NCBI GenBank assembly: GCA_903909375.1
Contig: CAIVVM010000034.1
Location: forward strand, 1-64,000
Length of the DNA stretch: 64,000 nucleotides
From: an uncultured Alphaproteobacteria bacterium
Lineage (GTDB): Bacteria; Pseudomonadota; Alphaproteobacteria; Caulobacterales; Caulobacteraceae
Reading direction: 5' to 3'
A model generated the notes under the pieces. That model saw only the letters and a list, made by a program, of their open reading frames with translations, did no database searches and was not told the DNA's origin. A program made the position numbers and the translations under genes. Shown here in pieces: positions 57,440 through 64,000 of the stretch (the stretch's first letter is position 1; each line of letters begins with the position of its first letter).

Positions 57440-58807
57440 TCAATCCCAATCGCCGTCGCCGATTCGCCGGATGGCATCCGCCAGCCGCCCGGCGCCCATC
57501 AGCTTCATGCCGGAGGGCGGCTCGGCGCCAGTCGGCCCCAACGCCTGCCGGAAGCCCAGTTTCGCGGCCTCCTTCAGCCGACCGTCCATACGGCTCACCG
57601 AACGAACATCTCCCGACAGGCTGATTTCGCCGAACACCACGCAGTCCTGTGGCAAGGCTTGATCCAGAGCCGATGAGGCCAGCGCCGCCGCTGCCGCCAG
57701 ATCGGCAGCTGGTTCGGATATGCGCAGCCCCCCGGCCACGTTGAGGTAAACGTCCCGGTCGCCGAGACTGAGGCCGCATCGGGACTCGAGCACCGCCAGC
57801 ACCATCGCCAGTCGCCCGCCATCCCAGCCCACCACTGCACGCCGCGGCGTGCCATAGGCCGATGGGGCCACAAGCGCCTGGATCTCTACAAGCACGGGCC
57901 GCGATCCTTCGATGCCCGCAAAAACCGCGGCGCCTGCAGCGCGCTCGCCAGAGGTGTTGAGGAACAGGGCGGAGGGGTTCTTGACCTCGGCCAAGCCCTG
58001 ATCGCCCATCTCGAACACGCCGATCTCGTCAGTCGCGCCGAACCGGTTCTTGGCGCCGCGCAGGATACGGAACGGATAGCCACGCTCGCCCTCGAAAGAG
58101 AACACCGCGTCGACCATGTGCTCGACCACCCGTGGCCCGGCAATGGCGCCTTCCTTGGTCACATGGCCCACCAGTATCACGGCCAGTCCGCGCTTCTTGG
58201 CCAGTCGCACCAGTTCCTGGCAGGCCGCCCTGACCTGGGTGACCGAGCCCGGCCCCGCTTCGTGAGCGTCGCTCCACATCGTCTGAATGGAATCAATCAC
58301 CACAAGATCGAAGGGCTCAGCCTTCAGGCCGTCGAGGATCGCCCTGAGCGACGTTTCCGCCGCCAGTTTCACCTGTGCGTCGGCAAGGCCCATGCGCTGG
58401 GCGCGGGCGCGGACCTGTTCCACAGCCTCTTCGCCGGAGATGTAGGCGCACCGCGCGCCGCGTCGTGCGGCGCTTGCGGCCACCTGGAGCAGCAGGGTGG
58501 ATTTCCCGACGCCGGGATCGCCCCCCACCAGAATGGCAGATCCTGGAACGACACCACCGCCGCAGACCCGATCCCATTCGTCCACGCCCGTAGCGATCCG
58601 GGGTGGGGCGGGCGTTGTCTCGTCCAGCCCTTCGAAGGCCAGATGCTGCTTGCGGGTAGGTTTGGTGAGCTTCAGCGCGCCTGGCGGTCGAGCGCCCATC
58701 TCCTCAACGAGGCTGTTCCAGGCGCCGCAGGCCGGGCACTGGCCGGACCACCGTGTCTGGATGGCTCCGCAGGACTGACAAGCGTAGGCGGCGCCGTCGC
58801 GGGCCAT
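57440..58807 (-). CDS. radA: DNA repair protein RadA
   Basis: A 455-residue RecA-like branch-migration ATPase. It has a C4 zinc finger (Cys10, Cys13, Cys24, Cys27), Walker A GGDPGVGKST (about 93-102), the RadA-specific KNRFG motif (GAKNRFGATDE) and a C-terminal Lon-like domain (from about 290, LSGDVRSVSRMDGRLKEAAKLG). Normal length. It leads the radA-cvpA-purF run. Confidence 0.96.
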   Translation of the reverse strand: MARDGAAYACQSCGAIQTRWSGQCPACGAWNSLVEEMGARPPGALKLTKPTRKQHLAFEGLDETTPAPPRIATGVDEWDRVCGGGVVPGSAILVGGDPGVGKSTLLLQVAASAARRGARCAYISGEEAVEQVRARAQRMGLADAQVKLAAETSLRAILDGLKAEPFDLVVIDSIQTMWSDAHEAGPGSVTQVRAACQELVRLAKKRGLAVILVGHVTKEGAIAGPRVVEHMVDAVFSFEGERGYPFRILRGAKNRFGATDEIGVFEMGDQGLAEVKNPSALFLNTSGERAAGAAVFAGIEGSRPVLVEIQALVAPSAYGTPRRAVVGWDGGRLAMVLAVLESRCGLSLGDRDVYLNVAGGLRISEPAADLAAAAALASSALDQALPQDCVVFGEISLSGDVRSVSRMDGRLKEAAKLGFRQALGPTGAEPPSGMKLMGAGRLADAIRRIGDGDWD

Positions 58808-58931
58808 GGTGTCTCCGTGATTCGAATGGATGTCACTCTAGCCGACCCTGAAGCGAAGGTCTGTGCGGTGGCGCACCTTCGGGCTAGTCTCTCGCCGTTG
58901 GGGCCGCAATCGAACTGCCAGGGAGAGAGCC

Positions 58932-60131
58932 ATGAGCATCGTAGAGCCCGGATCAAAGGCCGTCGGACTGGTCGCACGGGCGAAAGCCCTGATCCTGCAA
59001 CCCTCCACGACCTGGGACGAAATCGAGCGGGAGCCCGCAACGATCCAGGGCGTGTTCACCAGCTATGTTCTTCCCCTGGCCATGATCCCGGTGATCTGCA
59101 ACTTCATCGGCCAGTTGGTGTTTGGCGCTGGCTTTGGCTTCGGCGGGTTCGGCGTGACCGTGCGATTTTCCCCGGTCTACCTCGCCGTCCAGGCCGTTCT
59201 GATGCTCGCGGTCAGTTTGAGCATGGTTTTCGTGCTCGCCTACATCATCGACGCCCTGGCTCCCAGTTTCGCCGGGTTCAAGGATCGTGTGCAGGCGTTC
59301 AAGGTTGCCGCCTACGCGCCGACCGCCGGATGGATCGGCGGCGTGTTTGGCTTGCTTCCGGCTCTTGGAATCCTGGCGTTCCTGGGCGGGCTCTACAGCC
59401 TCTTCCTGCTTTACAAGGGCTTGCCGAAGCTGATGAAGGCGCCCCAGGAACGGGCGACAAGCTACTTTGCCGTGGTCGTACTGGTGGCCATCGTGGTCGG
59501 GCTGATCTCCAGTGCGATCACGGGCGGAATTCTGGGGTTGAGTGGGCTGTCCCGCACCCTGACGCCACCCGCGATCAGCGGCACGGTCAATATTCCGGGG
59601 CAGGGGTCGATTGACCTTGGCAAACTCGAGGCCGCTTCAAAGGCCCTTGAGGCTGCGGCAAGCCAGGCGAGCGAGGGGAACGGCCCGACGCCGACCGATC
59701 CAGACATCCTGAAGACGTACCTTCCGGCGAACATTACCGGTTTCACGCGCATCGAGACCAGGTCTTCGAGCGGCGGGATCGGGGGGCTTCAGGGCTCGGG
59801 CGTGGAGAGTCGCTACACCCGTGGCGACGCGAGTCTTTCGGTTGAAGTGATCGATCTGGGTTCCGCCGGCGCTCTGGCCGGCATGGCGGGAGCCTTCAAC
59901 CTGAAATCATCCTCCGAGAGTGCGACCGGCTACGAGAAGGTTGGGAAGACGGACGGCCGCTTGACCCGTGAGAGCTTCGAGACCGAGGGGCGGCGGGGCG
60001 AATACAGCGTCCTGGTCGCCGACAGATTCCTGATTCAGGCCAATGGCGCCGGCGTGGACATCGCCCAGCTCAAAGCTGCTGTCGACGCGGTCGGGATTGA
60101 TCGCCTGGAGCGCCTCGCCGCGGGCAATTGA
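58932..60131 (+). CDS. Yip1-family membrane protein with C-terminal soluble domain
   Basis: A 399-residue protein. Residues about 15-215 form a YIP1 domain with five helices, starting with ALILQPSTTWDEIEREPATIQGVF, a typical bacterial Yip1 opening. Residues about 215-399 are a soluble domain rich in Ser and Gly without a recognised family. ATG 58932 follows GGGAGAGAG. It lies alone on the plus strand between radA and alr; function unknown. Confidence 0.8.
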   Translation: MSIVEPGSKAVGLVARAKALILQPSTTWDEIEREPATIQGVFTSYVLPLAMIPVICNFIGQLVFGAGFGFGGFGVTVRFSPVYLAVQAVLMLAVSLSMVFVLAYIIDALAPSFAGFKDRVQAFKVAAYAPTAGWIGGVFGLLPALGILAFLGGLYSLFLLYKGLPKLMKAPQERATSYFAVVVLVAIVVGLISSAITGGILGLSGLSRTLTPPAISGTVNIPGQGSIDLGKLEAASKALEAAASQASEGNGPTPTDPDILKTYLPANITGFTRIETRSSSGGIGGLQGSGVESRYTRGDASLSVEVIDLGSAGALAGMAGAFNLKSSSESATGYEKVGKTDGRLTRESFETEGRRGEYSVLVADRFLIQANGAGVDIAQLKAAVDAVGIDRLERLAAGN

Positions 60132-60137
60132 TGCGCC

Positions 60138-61223
60138 TCAGGCGCCGATATAGCGTCGCTCTGCGCGCGTGCTGAGGCGCACCAGCACTTCGTGCGCAAC
60201 GGTTCCCGCGGCTGCGGCCAGGTCGTCAAGCCGGGCGTTGGCGCCGAGCAGTTCGACGTGTTCGCCAATTGCAAGGGGCGCATCGCCGATATCCACCACG
60301 GTCAGATCCATGTTGACCACCAGCAGCGGGCGAGGCGCTCCGGCGGCCCAGGCCATTCCGCGCCCCATGGCCGCACGGATCAGGCCGTCGGCATACCCTG
60401 CCGCGATGACGGCGACGCGCATGTCGCCGCTCGCCGTGAAACTCTCGCCATAGCCTACCCGGTCGCCTGCCCGCAGATGGCGGATGTCCAGAATGGGTGC
60501 GGTCAACGTGGCGACAGCCTTCAGGCGCGGGTCAGGCCGCTCTTCGGGGCCGCCGCCGTAGAGGCTGATCCCGGCCCGCACCAGATCGCAGGCGTAATCC
60601 GGGCCGAGGAAGCCTCCAGCCGAAGCGGCGAGGCTCGCGCGGACGGTCGGGAATCCATTTCGAATGTACTGGAAGCGCTCGAGTTGTTGCGTGTTGCGGG
60701 GCTCGGCCGGGTCGGTAGCAGACCCCAGATGACTCATCACGAGGGTGATGTTCACGCCCTTCTCGAGGCTGCCGTCAGCAATAAGGGCTTCGGCTTCCGC
60801 GATGGTGAGGCCCTGGCGATTCATTCCGGAATCGACCTGCAGGGCGATTTCGAGCGTCTGCCCCCGACCAGCGGCGGCCAGAGCCTCTTCAAGCTGGCTT
60901 CTAGTCGAGACAACCGGGGTCAGCCTCGCCGCAGCCATGCGCTCCGTCGCACCCGATATCAGGCCATCCAGAACATAGATCGTCGCTGATCGCCCGGCGA
61001 GGTCCCGTCGAAGGATCTCGCCCTCTGCGAGACGGGCCACAAAGAAGCTTCGCGTCCCCGCCTGGTGGAGTCGACGGGCAACAGGTCCGGCGCCGAGGCC
61101 ATAGGCATCGGCCTTTACCACAGCGGCGACTTCCACGCCGGGAGACTGGGCGGCGATCACATCGCGATTATGGGCCAGCGCGTCCAGATCGATGGTCAGG
61201 CGCGCCCGATCAGGCAGGTTCAT
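60138..61223 (-). CDS. alr: Alanine racemase
   Basis: A 361-residue PLP enzyme interconverting L- and D-alanine for peptidoglycan. PLP Lys37 is in VVKADAYGLG. The second-half catalytic Tyr is in RVGYGESFTASG, and LYGGGPEE and AAGYADGL are conserved. Normal length. It is preceded on its strand by a terminator after rplI, so it probably has its own promoter in 61224-61270. Confidence 0.95.
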   Translation of the reverse strand: MNLPDRARLTIDLDALAHNRDVIAAQSPGVEVAAVVKADAYGLGAGPVARRLHQAGTRSFFVARLAEGEILRRDLAGRSATIYVLDGLISGATERMAAARLTPVVSTRSQLEEALAAAGRGQTLEIALQVDSGMNRQGLTIAEAEALIADGSLEKGVNITLVMSHLGSATDPAEPRNTQQLERFQYIRNGFPTVRASLAASAGGFLGPDYACDLVRAGISLYGGGPEERPDPRLKAVATLTAPILDIRHLRAGDRVGYGESFTASGDMRVAVIAAGYADGLIRAAMGRGMAWAAGAPRPLLVVNMDLTVVDIGDAPLAIGEHVELLGANARLDDLAAAAGTVAHEVLVRLSTRAERRYIGA

Positions 61224-61269
61224 GCGGGCCTAATGCGTGGCCGCGCGCTTGAAGTCACGCGGCAGATAG

Positions 61270-61298
61270 CAAAATGGCGCGGGAGAGACTCCCGCGCC
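61270..61298 (-). terminator. Rho-independent terminator of the rpsF-rpsR-rplI operon
   Basis: A perfect 10-base GC stem (61276-61285 with 61289-61298) closes a 3-base loop and on the minus strand is followed by ATTTTGC. It lies 37 bases after the rplI stop. A further small hairpin (CTGACG-CGAG-CGTCAG, 61323-61338) overlaps the rplI stop. Confidence 0.82.
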
Positions 61299-61334
61299 AC
61301 CTTGTTCAATCAGTGTGGTACCCTGACGCGAGCG

Positions 61335-61922
61335 TCAGCCGTCCGAGCGTTCGAAGTCCACGTGCGTACCAGCGCCGCCCTCGAGCATGTCGGCGGCGGC
61401 TTGTTCGTCCGCGGCGCGATCTTCCTCGAACTGGGAGTTGATCACGTTTTCGCCGCGGGCCTGGCGTTCAGCTTCGTCCTGGCTGCGGGCGATGTTGAGC
61501 GTGACCGTAACCGTGACTTCCGAGTGCAGGCGAACCTTCACGTCGTGCAGGCCCAGCGTCTTGATCGGCTTGTCCAGCACGACCATGGCGCGTTCGATCT
61601 TGCCGCCTTCAGCGTTGACCGCGTCGGAAACGTCGCGACCCGATACCGAACCGTAAAGCTGACCGCTTTCGCCGGCCTGACGGATCAGGATGTAGGACGT
61701 GCCGTCCAGCTTCTCGCCGGATTGGCCAGCGGCTTCCTTGGCCCTGGCGTTGCGGGCTTCAATGTCCGCGCGCTGGGCTTCGAAAACCTTCAGGTTCGCC
61801 GAGTTGGCGCGGAGCGCCTTCTGGCGAGGCAGCAGGAAGTTGCGTGCGTAGCCGTCCTTGACGGTGATCACGTCGCCGAGGGCGCCGCGGCCTTCCACGC
61901 GTTCGAGCAGAATGACTTTCAT
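61335..61922 (-). CDS. rplI: 50S ribosomal protein L9
   Basis: A 195-residue L9: N-terminal domain MKVILLERVEGRGALGDVITV and the signature DGYARNFLLPRQKAL, a long connecting helix (about 45-75), then the C-terminal domain. An acidic tail (about 150-195, FEEDRAADEQAAADML) makes it longer than E. coli L9 (149), as is common in alphaproteobacteria. Third gene of the S6-S18-L9 operon. Confidence 0.97.
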   Translation of the reverse strand: MKVILLERVEGRGALGDVITVKDGYARNFLLPRQKALRANSANLKVFEAQRADIEARNARAKEAAGQSGEKLDGTSYILIRQAGESGQLYGSVSGRDVSDAVNAEGGKIERAMVVLDKPIKTLGLHDVKVRLHSEVTVTVTLNIARSQDEAERQARGENVINSQFEEDRAADEQAAADMLEGGAGTHVDFERSDG

Positions 61923-61935
61923 CTGTGCGGCTCCC

Positions 61936-62211
61936 TTACTTCACGACGTAGGGGAGGAGAGCCAGGAAGCGGGCGCGCTTGATGGCCTTGGCCAGTTCGC
62001 GTTGCTTCTTGGCCGACACCGCGGTGATGCGCGACGGCACGATCTTGCCGCGCTCCGAGACGTAGCGCTGCAACAGCTTCACGTCCTTGTAGTCGATCTT
62101 CGGCGCACCGGCGCCGGAGAACGGGCAAACCTTGCGGCGGCGGAAGAACGGGCGACGTGCGCCGCCCGCAGCAGCGCCGGCAGCCGGCGCGTTGGAGGTT
62201 TCGTCGGTCAT
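61936..62211 (-). CDS. rpsR: 30S ribosomal protein S18
   Basis: A 91-residue S18 with an Ala/Gly-rich N-terminal extension, then [38 protein letters not shown] and [12 protein letters not shown]. It binds S6 and 16S rRNA on the 30S platform. It lies between rpsF (18-base gap) and rplI (13-base gap). Confidence 0.98.
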   Translation of the reverse strand: MTDETSNAPAAGAAAGGARRPFFRRRKVCPFSGAGAPKIDYKDVKLLQRYVSERGKIVPSRITAVSAKKQRELAKAIKRARFLALLPYVVK

Positions 62212-62229
62212 GGCGAGGGCCTCCCTTTC

Positions 62230-62592
62230 TTAAAACTGAGGAACGTCGTCGCGGCGTTCGCGGTCGCGATCGCGGCGGGCGAGAACCGGGGAGAGCTCAA
62301 GGTCGAGTTCTTCCACGCGGACGGTCATGTAGCGCAGCACGTCTTCGTTGATCGACAGCTGGCGTTCCATTTCCTTGACGATGTCCGACGGAGCGTCGAT
62401 CGCCAGCAGGGAATAGTGACCCTTGCGGTTCTTCTTGATGCGGAATGTCAGGTTGCGCAGACCCCAGTACTCGATCTTGGCGACGTTGCCGCCACCGCTT
62501 TCGATGAGTTGCTTCAGGGTGTCGTTGAGCGCTTCGGCCTGTTGCGGCGAGATGTCCTGCCGCGAAATGACGACGTGTTCGTAGAGTGCCAT
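62230..62592 (-). CDS. rpsF: 30S ribosomal protein S6
   Basis: A 120-residue S6: [18 protein letters not shown], the central [20 protein letters not shown] and [15 protein letters not shown], with a basic/acidic tail ending DDVPQF. I chose ATG 62592; the upstream frame to 62757 is noncoding leader. First gene of the operon. The 165-base leader may hold the promoter and possibly an S6:S18 autoregulatory site, which I could not define. Confidence 0.97.
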   Translation of the reverse strand: MALYEHVVISRQDISPQQAEALNDTLKQLIESGGGNVAKIEYWGLRNLTFRIKKNRKGHYSLLAIDAPSDIVKEMERQLSINEDVLRYMTVRVEELDLELSPVLARRDRDRERRDDVPQF

Positions 62593-62737
62593 ATGTCCTC
62601 TTCCGTTGTGGAGGGCGGCGTGGCCGTCGGCGGAAGTCCGACAGTCACGATGGATCTCTGGCGCGGCGGGCAGGACGTTTCCGCCCTGATTGCGCTCCGC
62701 GAGAGACCGCCTTCCGTGAAGGGGCGGGCAAATAAGG

Positions 62738-62765
62738 GAAAACCCCCGCGCGAGCAAGGGTTTTC
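62738..62765 (-). terminator. Probable terminator after the secreted peroxiredoxin gene
   Basis: GAAAACCC (62738-62745) pairs perfectly with GGGTTTTC (62758-62765) around a GC-rich 12-base loop. On the minus strand the second arm contains GGGGGTTTT followed by CCCTTATTT. It lies about 28 bases after the peroxiredoxin stop. The symmetry means it could also act on plus-strand transcripts. Confidence 0.65.
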
Positions 62766-62793
62766 GCTGGAGATGAGGTCCAGGGCTGCGGGT

Positions 62794-63333
62794 CTAGCGC
62801 TTGGCCTTGAACGCCTTCACTGCGCCCAGCGTCTGGGCCACATGCTCGGTGGGGTCCAGCTTGGAGTAGCTGTGGAGCACGTCGCCCTTCGGTGAGATCA
62901 CATAGGACGTGCGGTCGGACCAGTCGGGGCGGGCGGCCATGATCGCGTCATACTGCCTGGCGATCTTCGCGCCGGGGTCGGCAGCGACCGGGAATTTGCC
63001 CGAGCACTTATCGGTGTCGGCCGAGATCTGCTGCAGCTTGTCCAGCTTGCCGGCGGTCACGCCGATGACTGTAGCGCCGCTGGCGGCGAACTGCGGCATG
63101 GCGTCGGCGAACATCTTGGCTTCGAGGTTGCAGCCCGCAGTGTCTGCGGCCGGAAAGAAATAGAGCACGACCGGCCCCTTCTTGCGGGCCTCAGCCAACG
63201 AGAACGTCAGCGCCTTGCCGGCCTGGAAGCCCGGCGCCACGAAATCCGGCGCCTTGTCGCCCGCCTTCAGGGCCGCGAGGGCCGGGGAGGAAACGAGCGC
63301 AGCGGCAGCCAGGGCCAGAGTGAAGGATTTCAT
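62794..63333 (-). CDS. Secreted peroxiredoxin (Bcp-like thioredoxin fold)
   Basis: A 179-residue periplasmic peroxiredoxin. ATG 63333 gives a clear signal peptide (MKSFTLALAAAALVSSPALA). The mature part has APDFVAPGF, the peroxidatic Cys68 in FFPAADTAGCNLEAKMFAD (Bcp type is usually TPGCT) and VIGVTAG. A further Cys in DTDKCSGKFPVAAD may be resolving. It reduces peroxides in the envelope; the electron donor is unknown. Confidence 0.87.
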   Translation of the reverse strand: MKSFTLALAAAALVSSPALAALKAGDKAPDFVAPGFQAGKALTFSLAEARKKGPVVLYFFPAADTAGCNLEAKMFADAMPQFAASGATVIGVTAGKLDKLQQISADTDKCSGKFPVAADPGAKIARQYDAIMAARPDWSDRTSYVISPKGDVLHSYSKLDPTEHVAQTLGAVKAFKAKR

Positions 63334-63407
63334 GAGACAGCGTCCTTGGGGAGAGGAGGTTCGTGGTACCCGTGAATACCGACTTTTCGAGCTGAGCAAC
63401 AGATACG

Positions 63408-64000
63408 CTAGCCGTTCGGCTGCACCAGGATCTTCACATGCGCTTCCGGGTCGCCCAACGCCACGAAGGCGTCTGCCACACCGTCCAGGCCAACTGTACC
63501 TGTCACCAGACCGGAGACATCAATCACGCCTTCGGAAAGCTGATGCAGGGTCATGGCGAACTCGTCAGGCGTATAGCCCAGCACGAAGGTCAGCTCGATC
63601 TCCTTGGTGATCGCGATGGCGGGTTCGATCCGGTCGGTTTCCATGCAGACGCCGGCCACCACGATCTGGCTACCCGCCGGAGCCGCCTCGATCAGCGACT
63701 GCAGGATGCCGGGCGAGCCCACGCACTCGAACACCACAGGCCGGCCGAAGGTCTTGCCCATCATCCGGGCCATGCTCTGGGCAGCGCGGGCGGTGGGAAC
63801 GCCATAGCTCTCCCAGCGACCGTGCGGGCTTTCCGTGGCGGGGTCGATCACCACGTCGGCGCCCAGCCGCTCGGCCGCCGCACGGCGACGCGGGGAATAG
63901 TCGCAGGCGATCACGGGGCCGTGTCCCTTCGCCTTGAGCCCGGCGATCACCGCCAGCCCGACGGGGCCACAACCCACCACCAGCGCAACGGAGTCCGCAT
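63408..64000 (-). CDS. Zinc-type alcohol dehydrogenase family protein, C-terminal part
   Basis: The frame runs off the right edge, so only about 197 C-terminal residues are visible. The Rossmann motif VVGCGPVGLAVIAGLK and ACDYSPRRRAAAERLGADVVIDP identify the MDR/zinc ADH cofactor domain, followed by FECVGSPGILQSLIEAAPAGSQIVVAGV and a C-terminal GVADAFVALGDPEAHVKILVQP. The zinc-binding N-terminal domain lies outside the window, so substrate class cannot be assigned. Confidence 0.88.
   Translation of the reverse strand, partial: ADSVALVVGCGPVGLAVIAGLKAKGHGPVIACDYSPRRRAAAERLGADVVIDPATESPHGRWESYGVPTARAAQSMARMMGKTFGRPVVFECVGSPGILQSLIEAAPAGSQIVVAGVCMETDRIEPAIAITKEIELTFVLGYTPDEFAMTLHQLSEGVIDVSGLVTGTVGLDGVADAFVALGDPEAHVKILVQPNG

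Overview
The window reads as chromosomal DNA of a GC-rich alphaproteobacterium, most likely Caulobacterales (Caulobacter/Phenylobacterium-like). This is inferred from base composition, frequent GTG/TTG starts, many 4-nt ATGA/GTGA/TTGA gene overlaps, and gene orders typical of this class: guaB-MAPEG-rsmB-guaA, panB-yfgM-bamB-der, radA-cvpA-purF, rpsF-rpsR-rplI. Coding density is very high. No gap between genes exceeds about 300 bases, and I see no tRNA, rRNA or CRISPR array.

Layout. 1-51: the first 17 codons of an IS630-like transposase leaving the left edge. 178-2880 (-): a metallophosphoesterase and a CHASE2 class III nucleotide cyclase in one operon. 2930-6032 (-): aldehyde dehydrogenase and an acetolactate-synthase-like ThDP enzyme, divergent from gdhA (6212-7570, followed by a clear terminator). 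7669-12880 (-): a three-gene redox operon. It encodes a cytoplasmic FAD/NAD(P) protein fused to two cyclic-nucleotide-binding domains and four [4Fe-4S] motifs, a membrane protein with two His pairs spaced like a di-heme cytochrome b, and an FHA-domain decaheme cytochrome c. Divergent from it is ccmF-ccmG-ccmH-ccmI, which matures c-type cytochromes and runs directly into phoR-phoU-phoB.

17165-27146 is a phosphate island: phoR-phoU-phoB, a metallophosphoesterase that may be a PlcP-type phospholipase C with a good Pho-box candidate, a phosphate-selective porin, and pstS-pstC-pstA-pstB with a second phoU. Next come a Tat-exported D-amino-acid-oxidase-like protein whose C-terminal motif lies before its Rossmann domain (a circular permutation), and an operon of ATP-grasp, alpha-E and transglutaminase genes, a predicted but uncharacterised peptide-ligation cassette. 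TamA-TamB follows, then a decayed phenylalanine hydroxylase remnant with a TGG-to-TGA change, and hspQ.

From 38.7 kb onward the content is mostly core: ppx/gppA-rlmE, guaB-MAPEG-rsmB-guaA, an AbgT transporter with a Spx/ArsC-like protein, a small ECF sigma operon, panB, yfgM-like, bamB and der. Then, on the minus strand, SDR, BASS transporter, purF, cvpA and radA; a Yip1 membrane protein on plus; and alr, rplI-rpsR-rpsF, a secreted peroxiredoxin and a zinc alcohol dehydrogenase cut by the right edge.

The best candidate for an undescribed system is the 7669-12880 operon. Its domain content predicts an electron path from NAD(P)H through FAD, Fe-S clusters and heme b to periplasmic multiheme c, with cyclic nucleotide and FHA modules that could gate it. 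A cyclase/phosphodiesterase pair lies about 5 kb away. All functional statements are predictions from sequence; no database search was run.
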